Source of the DNA: Sabethes cyaneus | Taxonomy: Eukaryota; Arthropoda; Insecta; Diptera; Culicidae | Reading direction: 5' to 3' | Length of the DNA stretch: 64,000 bases | Assembly: GCF_943734655.1 (NCBI RefSeq) | Contig: NC_071355.1 | Coordinates: 20,472,268 to 20,536,267, forward strand | Shown here: positions 43,008-55,089 of the stretch, one piece after another | How the letters are laid out: the number at the start of each line of letters is the position of its first letter | How positions within the stretch are numbered: position 1 is the first letter of the stretch | Notes under the pieces: generated by a model | Database searches by the model: none | The model's input: the letters and a program-made list of their open reading frames with translations, nothing else | What the model was told of the DNA's origin: nothing | Position numbers and translations under genes: made by a program

Positions 43008-43378
43008 CGAGGAGTGAGTAATACTAAGTGAGAAGTTAAAAGTAGGAAGCGAGAAGTGAATAATGAACAGAGAGAAGTGATAAGTAAGACGTTAGTGGTG
43101 ATAATTGAGAAGTGGAAAGTAGGAAATAAGAAGTGAGTAGTGAAGAGAGAGGAGTGAAAAGTGAGCAGTAGAAAATGGGTAGTGAGGAATGCAAAGTGAG
43201 AAGTCAGGAAGGAGTAGTAAGTAGTGAGTAGTAAGAAGTAAAGAGTAAGACGTGAAAAGTAAGAAGTAGCAGGTGAAAGTTAAGAAATGAGGATTGATAA
43301 GTAAGAGGTGATTAGTTATAAACGAGATGTAAAAAGTGAGAAGATGTGAGCAGTGAGAAGTGAAAAGTGAGAAACGAG
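43008..43378. repeat. Degenerate GAAGTGAG-rich array, left of the RTE element
   Basis: Irregular purine-rich repeats of AGAAGTGAG/AAAGTGAGAAG with variable spacing of about 7-11 bp. A similar array in the same orientation lies at 46966-47170 on the other side of the RTE pseudogene. Confidence 0.85.
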
Positions 43379-44460
43379 GCTGGTGAATAGCTAGATAGTG
43401 CGTAACACAGACCCCATAGTAGTCCTTAGCATCTTACCCAGCAACTCCTATCCCTACCTCCTCGTGGTACCAGCCGGAATGGAAGCAACCTTAGCGGAGA
43501 TCGGGTAAACAACAAGGACGACGTATGGACATTCGGTACTTGGAACTGCAGATTGATAAATTTTGCAAGTGGCGATCGGGTGCCACTCGAATAGCTTGAA
43601 TATGAATATATGAATATATGGTACTTCCACCTGCCTTAGCAGAACATCCGTTCATAGCAATGAGCCTATCATGTCAAAAAGAGTTGAACATATTCAACGA
43701 TTGGTCATGCTTCCCAACTCTTGTATGAAGGGCCAAAAGGGAATTGGTCGATAAGCAACATCAGTTACACGTACCAGGGATTTAGAGAATCTCCTTCCAA
43801 GGGCCAGGTGACTTAGCCAATCGTTGAATAAACCGTCTTAATGCAGAATGACTCCAGCAGGTGGGGAGAAGAACCCGCTCATTATCCACGATGTGTTGTT
43901 AATCGGGCCAAGATTAACCCTAGAAAGTTGACTGTTTCACTCTCCCTAGGCCCACCGCTTCAAACAAGTGCTCTGATGGTCCCTCCCTCTTCCCGATTCT
44001 AGTTTATTTATGAAATGTGGTAATATGAGTAAAAATAGAACAATCTCACCAGCAGTTCTTGGAATGGAATAGAGCTGCGTCCTTTTGGTTTTCATAAGTG
44101 CTTCTTATAATTAATTTAATTTTTTCTTCTGGTATCCAATATCCATGTGCAGTATTAACACTCGTATTGGCCAAAGTTTTCACTATATAGCAGGAGCTGC
44201 TTCATAAGCTAAAACGAAAAAAATAATTAAAATAACTTATTTTATGCTTACCTATTAACAAGGTCGTGTGTCTCCGCCGTCTGCCCAAAACCTCAATTTT
44301 CAGATCAGGCAACCGGGAACCACCCAGTATCGCACCTCCTACCTTGGCTACTCAATAGAGCATTACCGGGTATGGCCACGTGGAGGCGCTAGGTAGGGGC
44401 TTGGGAAAGCTAGAGCTATATTGGACGCTCCTCATTTGCCTTCCCCATTTCATACCCAGG

Positions 44461-46397
44461 GTGCCGCTCGAATAGCTTAAACCCCATAAACTCGGCATCG
44501 TATCTCTGCAGGAAATCTATCGGAAAGGAGAGAAAATGATTGGAAGATCTGTAGCAGAAATGTCCAGAGCGGGGGCACAACCAACGAACTAACTGAAAAC
44601 GGAATTTGTAGTGTTGGACAGATTGCAGGATTGCGCGATAGATGAACAACGAGAGAATGTGTTTGTTGAGGGTAAAGGGTCCTTTCAATTACAGCATTAT
44701 AAACGTGCACTGCCCGCATGAAGTTAGACCCGACGGTGAGAAGAAAGCATTCTAAGCGAGACTGGAGGTAACGTACGGCAGCTGCTCGCCACGGGACGTC
44801 AAGATCATCATCGGGGATATAATCGCACTGGTCCTATAGGAAAGAAATGTATAGACCGGTGATAGCACCCCATAACCTGCACGCCATCACGAACGATAAC
44901 GGCCAACGATGTATAAATTTCGCAGTTTCCCGAGAGCTCTTAAGAGATCCAAAGCACCTTTTTCTCACACAAAGATCCTCAAAGTCACCTGGAGCACACC
45001 TGACCAACGTACAATGCACCAGATTGACCACGAAGAAGACCAATTCTTCTCTGGCATCACGAACATACGTTCAGTAGCAGTATATGTGGGCTCAAAAATG
45101 TCAACCGTATTCCAGACACGCCAAAGTCGTCCTTCTCAGCTGAACATTAGGCATCTAGATAACCCACAATCTGCCGAGAATAACGCACGAATACTGGCGC
45201 TGCCTGATTCCGAGAAGTTAGGTGCTTCAAATTTCGAAGACGGTTGGTCCGGAATGCGCTCCGCACTATACAGAATAGGCACTAGGTGGACAACCCCAGA
45301 GAACACAAAATGGTCGGTTTGATGGGGAACGCCAACAAGCGGTTGAGAGAAATAAAATCGCTTGAAAAAATAATCTGAGCATTGCCACTAGGGAGAACCT
45401 GGCCAAATACCGACGAGCAAGAAACCAGTTGACCACGATCCTGAGGAGTGAAAAGCGCCAAAAGAAGGACAGAGATCGTGAAGAATTAGAACAACTATTT
45501 CGAGCTAATGACACGCGTAAGTTTTACGGGAAGATGAACCAAACTCTTAAGAGCTACATCCCGAAACCTGACATGTGTAGCGACGAGGGAGGAAATCACT
45601 CAAATGAGCGCGAGGTGGTCAACAGAAGGAAGCAGTTCTTCGATAAACACCTCAATGGCGAAGTTGCAGAAGGAGGTGGAATGATAGTTAACCTTAGAGT
45701 GCCCATGAACGAATGCACCTGATTTGCAAGAAGTCAAACAAGAAATCGGGTTACTGAAGACCAACAAACCCGCTAGTAAGGACCACCTACATGGCCGAAA
45801 AGCGCTGGCAACGGCTCTACACTGAATTTTCCAGATTTGGGAGGAGGAGAAACTACCGGGGGAATGGATGGGTGGAGTGGTTTGTCCCATCTACAAAAAG
45901 GGTGATCGGCTCGACTACTGCAACTATCGCGCTGGCAAATGTCGCCTATCAAGGAACTCTTTACGCCGGCTGTCATCGATAGCACATGGTTTCGTAGGGA
46001 ATTTTCAGGCAGGCTTCATGGGGGCTCGCGTCACTACGGACCAAATTTTGAACACCCGATAGATTTTGCAGAAATGTAGAAAGTAAAACGTGCTCACGCA
46101 TCACATCTTTATTGATTTCAAAGCAGCATAGGATACTGTCGATCGAGTACAGTTATGGCAACTCCTAGGCTTTGCAGATGATGTTGATATCATAGCCAAG
46201 AACTTTATGACGGCGGTGGCAATATACGCCAGACTGAAGGTGAAGTCTAGGAGACTAAAATTAAATGCGACAAAAACTGTACTTTTCAACAACCCCAGCG
46301 GCACCAAGAACAGAAGAGCTCAGCGTGCAAGATTGCTCGACCACGTCGAAAGTGATTTGCGACTTCTGAGACGACTGGGAGAATGGCGACGAGTGCG
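44461..46397 (+). pseudogene. RTE-clade endonuclease-reverse transcriptase
   Basis: Endonuclease blocks: LKPHKLGIVSLQEI (catalytic glutamate), FNYSIINVHCPHEVRPDGEK, VKIIIGD, then HNLHAITNDNGQRCINFAVS and TWSTPDQRTMHQIDH with its terminal histidine. The linker and RT follow: LEQLFRANDTRKFYGKMNQT, DMCSDEGG, NEREVVNRRKQFFDKHLNG, GGVVCPIYKKGDRLDYCNYR, AGFMGARVTTDQIL, then motif A remnants (DTVDR) directly joined to GFADDVDIIAKN. So about 100 residues of the palm around the VLSP/GVRQGD box are deleted. Many stops and frameshifts. Motifs match the RTE clade. Confidence 0.88.
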
Positions 46398-46871
46398 CAG
46401 TGGTCCAAAAAGGTGAAAAGTGCACTTGTGGCAAAAGTTACTCATAGCTTACTGTGAAAACAATAAAAAATAACTTTTTTATGTTAGAAATTATAGACAT
46501 GATTTCTTCGGCAAAGTTGTAAAAAACATAAAAACAAGTTAATTTGCTCGAAGAACTAATATTTTCATCTCTATCGGGTATAGAACAATAGAGCATTTTC
46601 TTAGAAAGTTCTTTAAAAATTAGTTTTTCATACTTAGCTTTTGATGGGTGGATTTTACATAAACAGTTTGTTCTAGGCAAATATCGAAGCTCTTTTGCGT
46701 TAGATTCAAGCTGTCAAAGTAGTCACCCATCCATGCCAATGTAGTCAATTTACTCGGAATCTGCACCGATAAATCATTGAATCGCACTTTTACTCCTCCT
46801 TACACTACTGCTAAAATGAAAGCAAAAGATGGTATGGAAAAAGTTCCACTTTTCACACTTTTCGACCACTG
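46398..46871. mobile_element. 474-bp MITE nested in the RTE 3' end
   Basis: The ends are CAGTGGTCCAAAAAGGTG and, in reverse complement, CAGTGGTCGAAAAGTGTG. The RTE sequence GAGTGCG resumes as TGGAGTGACCCAAGATCG after it. The phrase CAGTGGTCCAGAAACG at 61270 looks like one end of a related element. No clear TA duplication remains. Confidence 0.8.
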
Positions 46872-46965
46872 TGGAGTGACCCAAGATCGAGTTGAATGGA
46901 GACGGTGGGTTGAAACAGCCTGAGCCACCCCGGCTCTATGCTGCTGACGACGACGATGACTACGA

Positions 46966-47170
46966 GAAGTGAGAAGGGAGTAGCAAGTAATGAGAAATGA
47001 GTAGTAAAAAGTGGGAAGTGAGGAGTAACGTAGTGAGGAGTGAAAGTGAGAGGTGTAAAATGAGAATCGACAAGTGAAAAATGAGAAGTGAGAAGTAAGA
47101 AATGAGAGATACAGAACTGAGAAATGAGAAGTGAGGAGAAACAAGTGATTAGTGAGCTGTAAGAAGTGAT
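46966..47170. repeat. Degenerate GAAGTGAG-rich array, right of the RTE element
   Basis: Same words as 43008-43378 (GAGAAGTGAG, GTGAGGAG), same orientation. Together they bracket the RTE copy. Confidence 0.85.
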
Positions 47171-50100
47171 CGCTAGGTAGTTCCATCCTCAGCAACAATT
47201 TGGGTTTTATTACACTCTTCATTCGGCCTTGTGAACATTTGTATGTCTCTTGTCCCATTCCCGATTGATGGTAATGGAAAGATGGCATTGTAGTTCAGAT
47301 GAACCAGATGCAATCCAGATTTTGAAATCTAATTAGCAGAAAATGCACAGAAGATTTGAACAAATCCCACTTTGCATTGCCATGGTGAATTATAGACAAC
47401 AAAATTCTAGATCCATCTGGACCGGCATACAGGCAACGTGGAAAGGAGAAATATTTTTTTTAATTTATTTATTCAAGAAGACACTCAAAATTATTTTGTA
47501 TTGATTTGTTTTTATAACGGTAGTTTTTCAGCAATCAACGGCGAGACTGGACGGTAGAAGAAAGTAACGAAATAAAGGTGTTGATAGTATCCAAACAGAA
47601 CGTGACAAGACACGAAGAAGAAGGAAAGAGCGGAAAATTAGGTAAGGTAGGGGCATAGAGGCAACGCTTAAGAAGTTGTGTAACGTTCCTGTTGATGTAC
47701 AATCAACGAATGAAACAGTTTTCCAAGTTTTTTATCGTGTATTGTTGATAACGACGACGACGATAAAAACTTCCTATATATGTGAATACGAATGTACATA
47801 GATAGTATATAGGAATATTTTTAACTTAGTTTATGTTTTTTACACTTACGTTTAGTGTTTCAATCTACTTCTTCTTTGTTGTAATTCTTCTTCTAGCTTC
47901 TCTCGTTCCTGTTTGTTGCAATCTTTTCACTACCGTTCACGTCTTCCTCTAACTTGTATTCTAAATTAATAATTTTAATCTGTTTATTTTAATCTTGCAT
48001 GTCACGTTTAAATGTCTTACCGGTTCTACAAGTTGAATCGAATTAATCATTAGCATTAGCGTAGAGTAATCATAGCATAGAACAATATCATAGAACGTAA
48101 CCTAGAGAGCGATATTTTAACAAGTTAGCTTTAGTTTCCATTATATTTTAGTATAATTACCTAGCATTTAATCACTAGTATGTAGTTTAGTCACTAAGTA
48201 ATTTTAAGTTCTAGTATATAAGTAGTTTAGATCTAGCATTTAGACACAAGTTTTATTTAATTGTGAGTAAAATTAGTCGCACCGCGTGTAATCAAATTCT
48301 CACTCTTTTATCTTCCGATTTCATTGTTTACTTGTACGATACTTGACCGATTTTGACGTTTGCTCCGACAGAGTTGCCAGATATTTTGAGGCTCTGCAGA
48401 AAGTGAGGCGCGCCGACCAGGGGGTCGTCACAGTTCCTCTTTACCCATACCCAAGTGGGGATACCCGCGGATCGAAACCAACTATAAACGGAATTGTTGT
48501 GTGCTTTTCAGCCTCCAATCAATAAAAATAAAAGCTTCATAAAATCAACAATCATTGTGCGTGATACGGACTAAGTAACAATTGTTTCAATTAAAAAGAA
48601 CTAAAAAAACTGGTTCAGTTTAGCAGCTTGCAACAAAATCAAAGGCCAGCAACATCACAGCGGTGCGCGCGGGCGGCTGGGTAAATTGGCTCGACCCACA
48701 AGAATGTTCTCACAGTGTCACATGACCCGTACCATCATTTCGTCATCTCCGCGCTGCTCTGGTGGACCGAGTGGCAACAACGGCTCTGCTCTGCATACCA
48801 AAAGCATAACTTAGCGGCACTGAATCGAGCTTTGGGGCCTTAGCTAGGGTCGTGAGTAGAGCACATTGCACCCGAAGCTTCTGCCGCAAACAAACCCAAG
48901 CTCGAGACGAAATCGTTGCAATTGTGCAACAGAAACTAAATCGTCAGATCATTTTGTTCTGTCGTCGCATCGCATCGGGTCGTGATTCCGGCTTTATTTA
49001 TGACATCAAGCGTTAATTAGACCGATCCGACAGTGAATATGTACCGTCTCTTATCGTCACTCGCCTTCCGTTCCACGACATCTCGCACTGCCCTTGCCTC
49101 CGGCGCGGATGAAAGGATAGAAACGTGGCGTACTGTCTTTTCCCCCTCGGGGGAGTCAGGCAGGAGATGATATAAAACACTCTCGATTTCAATCTGTCGG
49201 TCGTAACTCAAAGCAGTAATGATCTGATCCCCCCAGAGCTACCGTGCCAGGAGGTTGCGCAATCAGTGCCAGCCAGAGCACGAACTGTTGCACGTTTCGG
49301 TTCGGGTAGCATCCAGCATCCACGCGGTTAGATTCCATCAGATGGTGCGACAAGATCTCGGCGTGGAATCCTAAATCATAACCGTGCGGTGTTGCAAGCG
49401 TGGACGTGATTACATACGAAGCAGTCTTAAGAACCGTTTTTTATGGTATGAAAAACGGCCAAAATGCCTACTTAATTTCATGTTTTTTACCAACACCAAA
49501 ACACGGTGAGTGTGTGAAGGAAACTGAAAATTTCGTTCCGCACAAAAATGTGGTACTTTTCGAAGTTGTCCCAATAAAGTGACGCCTCATTAAAATTCCG
49601 TATTGCGCGTTGCCGGGAAAGTGAGCACTTCTCGTTATAATCTTGCGATGATGGGATAAAAACCTGCATCGATTATCGACCGATGCGACGACCGGTGACA
49701 CCTGAGCATCCCGGCCAAACTTTGCTGCTTGGGAACTTGCGCTTGTCAGAGGATGATGGCCAAGCCAATACGTAGGTTTCGTCGAACACTCACTTTTATG
49801 CTCATGTAAATAATAATTTAATCAAAAAATGCCCGTATCTGCCGATGGCTTGTAAAGTTAGTTACTTTATTGCACTTTATTCGTGCCATGCCGATGCGGT
49901 ATGCAGATTGTCATTTCTTTTTGGGGGGTTATGGGGGAAGTGATTGCACGATTGGATTCGATAAGCCTGTCATCAAGAAAGAAGATTCCGACTTTTCAGC
50001 AATCACCGAAATTCGGGTAATTCCTAATTGATGAACTTAAAAAAAAACTATCATTTTGTCCCATTTCAAGAGATAAGTGCTAGCGATAATCCATTCTTAT

Positions 50101-51818
50101 GTTTGAAGACAGGAGAAAAACTCGAATTAACATAATTTCCGCAAGAAGCAACTAGTCTTCGCCAATATGCTTCTTTCCGGCATCATCAAACTTATCATCT
50201 GATCATCCGGCAGCATGCGATTCCGCTTTTTCGGTGGTGATGAGTATAATTTCTTTTCCTCATCGAATTAACCGACGACCCAAGAGGAGAGCCAAATTTT
50301 ATGGCTGAAATCCTGTGTTATTATGCGAAATTGTTTTTTTTTTTTGGTCGAACCAACCATAAAACTCGACACTTTGTAGTTCTGAAAATGTGCTTCGTCG
50401 ATCCGAGGGGAATGACTCACACCGAAAACATCAACATCGCGCTGTTCCAGCAGCGTTCCGCTGTCATCTGCGCCGTGCGATTACATGGTAGGTATGTTTA
50501 GCTAATTAAATTTGACATTTCGAATCGATTTGCGCCGGAATGTCTAGACTGGTTGATCACCATTGGAGCACGCGTCTGACGCGTGTGGCTAATTAAACTA
50601 AAGTCTCTCGTCATCGTCACCCATTATTGTCACGGTTCGCCTACATTCGGTGTTTCTCTGCCTTTCATTATGGTCCTACCACCGGTGCGGTGTGTGCTGG
50701 ATAATCGCAATAGAGCAATAATAGCAAAAAAATATCTATTTCTTTAACGAATGCTCGTTACGCAAATACATTTCTAAACAGAAAAAAAACTGACAAAGTA
50801 CTTGAACGGAAGGATCACGAGTTGAATGTGCGTTAAACTATAATGAACTTCATATTTATTTAGAAGCATGCTGCATCAAAAAAGCTAATTGGAAAATATG
50901 TAATAAATAACTAGCGTGCCACTCCACCAAGGCGAAAAGAGAGGAAAACTTATCGTTCTGGAATGGCCATGGATAAACTTGAGCAATAAACACGTTACAA
51001 TATTTTATTCCAGGAGAAACAGGAAAATAATTTGAAGAATTAACGCTAACCAGCCCGGAGCTAACAACAAATTTCCCAGCTTGCCAACCGAATGATAGTC
51101 TTAGTTTAGATTAGTGGTATAATCGACACACGGCTTTTCAGCCATCCGATAAGATGGCGAATCTATTATTATTTATCACAAAAATACCGGCCGATTAGGT
51201 TGACATCTGAAGACCTTCGGGGGCAACTGAATATAAAGTCAAAGTTGAAATCGAACAATTAATGGTCATACATGGAACTGGAATAAAATGAGGGCTGAAA
51301 TTGGACTTGAAATCGAACTTGACACGGGGCATTTATTTAGACCTGAATGTGAATTAATTTAGGCTTGTAACTTCACTTTAAATTAAACTGGAAATTTGGC
51401 TTTACTGGAAATTAAATGTAGAGTTATTACGTAGAGACTTTTTTTTAATTTAGAGTAATTTGGACTGATAGTTTTAAATAAACATTAAATCGGACCTAAA
51501 ACCGAATTTCAAGTTTTATTAGAAAATGGAAGCGAATTAGACGTGGAATTGGAATTGTACTTAGACTTGGATGGAAATCATAAATAAAATTTGATTTAAA
51601 ATTCATTCTAAAATTGGAATTACATTTGATTAAAAAATTGGGCCTAGTTTAAAATTGGCGAAATTTTACTTCAAATTAAAATTGAAAGTCTTGTCTTATT
51701 TGCTTATAACTTCACTTTTTGCGCTAACGTATGAACTGACGACACTATTAACACGGGGCACGTTAATAGTCTTGTCTTATTTATCTCACGCATTTTCCTC
51801 TTTTCTGATCCGTTTTTA
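47171..51818. other. Long gene-poor stretch, no gene recognised
   Basis: 47171-48340 is AT-rich, with GACGACGACGA near 47751 and many TAG/ATT words at 48000-48270. 48600-49400 and 50140-50660 are GC-richer and look like unique host DNA. 51200-51680 is built of GAAATT/ACTTGAA-type words like 22920-23160. No domain was recognised in any open frame. Confidence 0.35.
49171..49201 (+). promoter_or_regulatory. Possible TATA core promoter
   Basis: TATAAAAC at 49171 follows a GC-rich stretch and is followed about 30 bp later by TCTGTCGGTCGTAAC, an initiator-like position. No coding exon is recognised downstream, so this is a weak call. Confidence 0.25.
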
Positions 51819-51937
51819 CCTTTGTTATACAATATAACAAAGGTTTAGGAATTGGTCGAAAAACATGAAGTCGATCTGAGGCCCGGAGGGCCGTGTCACA
51901 TATACCAATCGATCAGGTTCGACGAATGAGCAATGTC

Positions 51938-51969
<32 letters not shown>

Positions 51970-52845
51970 TATGTGTGTGCGCTTCAATTTTCAATCGCCT
52001 ATTTCTCGGAGATGGCTGAACCGATTCATCTGCTATAACTTTTATTTGAAAGGTATTTTTACCTAGTATATCACTACTAAATGGTTTCGTTGTCTGATTT
52101 TTAGTTTAAAAGTTATAAGCAAAAATGTGAAAATTACGTGACACGATTTTCTCCGGAACCACATAACCGATTTCATCGATCTTAGTACCAAATACAAGCT
52201 CTTACTATTGCTAAATTTCACGCCAATTTTTATTGAAAACAAACAAGTGGTTTAAAAGTTATGCTTAAAAAACCAGTTTTGACAAGGTTCAAATGATCGC
52301 CTGTTTCTCAGAGATGGCCAAACCGATTTGCGTGCTATTAGTTTCATTTGGCAGGTAATATAGCCGAATAGATCACTATTGAATGGTTTTTTGATTGGAT
52401 GTTTAATTTGAAAGTTATGAGTAATTCAATACACCACACCAAAATTAACAATAATTTCTAATGATTTTAACCAAGAAAAATAACCTAATTTCAATTATTT
52501 TAATATCAAACGAGAGGTTTTCACACTGCGAATATATATGCAAAATTTCATAAGAGTTGGTTTTACCGGTCAAAAGATATTAACCCTCGAACACTCGCAC
52601 CAACTTTTGCAACACAGTTACTCGCGCGCACAATAGCCCAAAACCAAAGAAAACGTGCTCACTAGAGTTTTGACTAGGAAAATTTGGTTTTAAGTTTATT
52701 GAACCTTTGGAAGAGTTTCTTGAAATTGAAAGCTCTGTCGTCTGGTAGAATTTGAATTTTGATTAATCCCCCTAAAAGTCTATCTCAAATTGCAAGTAAG
52801 ACGGTATAACAAAGGTTCCTTTCACCACTAGGTGGATTAAATCAG
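51819..52845. mobile_element. Palindrome-ended dispersed repeat with internal 148-bp repeats
   Basis: The left end is the perfect hairpin CCTTTGTTATA-CAA-TATAACAAAGG; the right end has TATAACAAAGGTTCCTTTCA. A GT microsatellite lies at 51938-51985. Related segments beginning TCGCCTATTTCTCGGAGATG recur about every 148 bp (near 51998, 52146, 52294). Near the right end TTTTGATTAATCCCCCTAAA is the inverse of a segment at 14265-14295 in the pogo-type MITE. No protein. Confidence 0.7.
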
Positions 52846-52849
52846 GTTT

Positions 52850-53126
52850 TTTTTCTTTTATCCAGTCCCGTTTTTCCACTTTTTGTACGTCTTTTCTATT
52901 TTTCGTTTTTTTTTTTTGCTCCCACTTTACATTTATTGTTCCTCTTTGACTCTCGTTTTCCTTTTTTATGCCCCGTGTTTCCTGTTCCAGTTTTACTTAT
53001 TTTCAGCCTTGTTTTTCCTCATGCTTTTCGCACGTTTTTTGTTATTTTCTTTCCCTTTTTTAGTCTATCTCTTCTCTTTTATTTTTTTTCGTTTCCAGTT
53101 TTTCTCAATTTCTTCACGATTTACGT
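52850..53126. repeat. Degenerate pyrimidine-rich tract
   Basis: Runs of CCGTTTTTC-like words on the plus strand. AGTTTTACTTATTTTCAGCC (52993-53012) recurs inside the Penelope fragment at 55850. The long hydrophobic frame over it (52883-53230) is composition-driven. Confidence 0.75.
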
Positions 53127-53345
53127 TAATATTTTTTGAGACGGTGGTTCTACAATTGATGCATTTGGTCCCGACCCGTGCACCTTCCAGCATTGGACAA
53201 AAGGTAGGAGCCACAACGATTACTTGTTAAGCGTAGCTACCAATAACCCCTCCCCTCCCCACTCACCTTTCCACTCTTCCCCCTCCATTACAAACAAATT
53301 TTCATTACTTTCCCCTACCGTCTCTCCTTTAATTGTAGAGCCACC
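53127..53345 (+). mobile_element. SINE copy, 3' part
   Basis: CACCTTCCAGCATTGGACAA, TAGCTACCAATAACC and TTTCCCCTACCGTC match 7990-8150. A reverse scrap of the same 3' module (GAGACGGTGGTTCTACAATT) lies at its left edge. Confidence 0.7.
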
Positions 53346-53640
53346 GTTCAAAAAAATATAAATACATGTGCTTGACCGCATTTCAAGCTCAAGACTAAAA
53401 ACACGAGGTTGGTTCGATTTGCGTCTTCGTCTGTGCCGTTTTCTGCCGTTTTTGATGCTCCGTTTTCTGTCTTTTTACTCTGATTTTGCCTTTGCTTTTT
53501 TCTCTTCTCTGGGTTTCCTTCTCTATTTCCCGTTTGTCGTCATTTTTTCTTCCGTTGTGTCTTTTTCTTTAACACGTTTTTACTGTTATTCTTTTCTTCT
53601 TTTTTGTTCCATTTCTCCGTTTTTGTCTCATATTTTTCTT
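53346..53640. repeat. Second pyrimidine-rich tract between SINE copies
   Basis: TTTTTC/CCGTTTT words dominate the plus strand. The hydrophobic frame through it has no coding meaning. Confidence 0.65.
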
Positions 53641-53872
53641 TCTTTGTTGTGGGTTCAAATCCGGTTATAATCTCGGATTACAGCTTGGTTCGACCCATGC
53701 TCCTTCCAGCATTGGACAAAAGATAGGAGTCACAACGACAACTTGTTAAGCATAGCTACCTATTACCCCCCTTCCTTTCCACCCTTCCCCTTCATTCCCG
53801 AAAAAAAATCCTTCTTCATTACTTTCCCTTACCGTCCCTTCATCAATTGTAGAATCATCGTTTCAAAAAAAT
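53641..53872 (+). mobile_element. SINE copy with B-box remnant
   Basis: GGGTTCAAATCCGGTTATAA retains the B box with one change. It continues CTTCCAGCATTGGACAAAAG, then the CTTCATCAATTGTAGAATCA tail module and A-rich end at 53872. Confidence 0.75.
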
Positions 53873-53874
53873 AT

Positions 53875-54943
53875 CAATTTTAAGTATTTTTTCTGAAGAC
53901 ACCAAACTTCTACCTTTTACCCATTTTCAGCAATAGACCTTTTTTTTATAAACGACCCCTCAAATCACATTTCTTCTTGTAACATGTTTGTTTCAACAGA
54001 CAGCTCAATGTGATGTTCTAGAGAATATTTTGCACATAAAAGAGGAATATTTTTGCTGAAGACTGTTTTGAATTTTCTACATTAATTAAAAAGATATAAC
54101 TGTTTTTTAGGTCAAAAACCGTCTGATGAAAAATGTGTATTTTTTCAAGGGTGGTGTCTTCGGAGAAGTAAAATAATAAAATGTAGCGCATCTTCCTGCA
54201 CTTTTAGGTTGACCATGAATTCACCTATTAGGGTGACACAAACTTTTGTTTTCTTAAATGATTTAAAAAAAAAGTTTTTTTCTCCAAAAGTTGCAGAACA
54301 TACTAAAATAAGCAACTTTGCTGAATAAAGTAACTATCTATCTCTTACCGGTTGCGAAATATAATGATGTGTTAAAAAAGAGTACTTAAAAATCAATTAC
54401 ACTCAATAACTTTGCACACGATTATTTTATTGCTTTCAAATGTTCTACAAAGTTATTCAGTATGTTGAAATACATATTTTCTATGAACACTGTTTGACGC
54501 TAAGACGCATATTTATTAAGTTATAAAATGTATGAAAAAAAAAATCCGCACTATTCCCAGGTATTCCCAGCCATGGTATTCCCAGGTATTCTCTGAAATA
54601 CACATTTGGGCAGATAACTTTAATAATTTCCTACAAATTGGTATGCAAACTAATTGCAGATACTTGCAGATGGCTAAGATATTCGGATTTTTCATCAGAC
54701 GGTTTTAACCTAAAATCAGTTACATCTTATTAATTAATGCACATAAAGCAAAACAGTCTTCAGCAAAAATATTCCTTTTTTATGTGCAAACTATTCTCTA
54801 GAACATCACATTAAGCTATTTGTTTAAATAAACATGTTACAAGAAGAAATGTGATTTGAGGGGTCGTTTATAAACAAAGGTCTATTGCTGAAAATAGGTA
54901 AAAGGTAGAAGTTTCATATCTTCAGAAAAATTACTTGAAATTG
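53875..54943. mobile_element. 1.07-kb element with 250-270 bp terminal inverted repeats
   Basis: The left arm (53875 to about 54145) contains TTTTTCTGAAGAC, ACTTCTACCTTTTACC, GACCCCTCAAATCACATTTC (shifted), TGATGTTCTAGAGAATA and AAACCGTCTGATGAAAAAT. The right arm (about 54675-54943) is its reverse complement. The centre (54150-54675) is non-coding and contains CCAGGTATTC repeats near 54558-54592. No clear target duplication. Confidence 0.85.
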
Positions 54944-55089
54944 GTTTATATTTAATATTTTGAAACCAAAAAGGTGAAAAAAAGTTTACTCATAAAGTTA
55001 TTACTTAAATTGTGGTTTAAGTAACCCTTAAATATTGGATGACCCCTTCAAAATATGCATCAATTTTTTATTCAAAAAGTTGCCGGAGA
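54944..55089. other. Short AT-rich spacer
   Basis: No feature recognised. Confidence 0.4.

Larger units (their letters stand above)
43480..46965 (+). mobile_element. RTE-clade non-LTR retrotransposon, decayed
   Basis: It appears to combine two overlapping copies. The 5' leader and first endonuclease residues (TFGTWNCRLINFASGDRVPLE) are at 43480-43597. A 5'-leader-like stretch occurs again at 44260-44440 (CAACCGGGAACCACCCA, CGTGGAGGCGCTAGGT), followed by the rest. GGGTGCCACTCGAATAGCTT (43578-43597) and GGGTGCCGCTCGAATAGCTT (44459-44478) are direct repeats at the junctions. A MITE at 46398-46871 interrupts the 3' end. Confidence 0.8.

Noticed and set aside
52883..53670. Hydrophobic open frames resembling membrane proteins
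   Set aside because: They lie on degenerate CCGTTTTTC-type tracts and SINE sequence; apparent helices come from T-richness.
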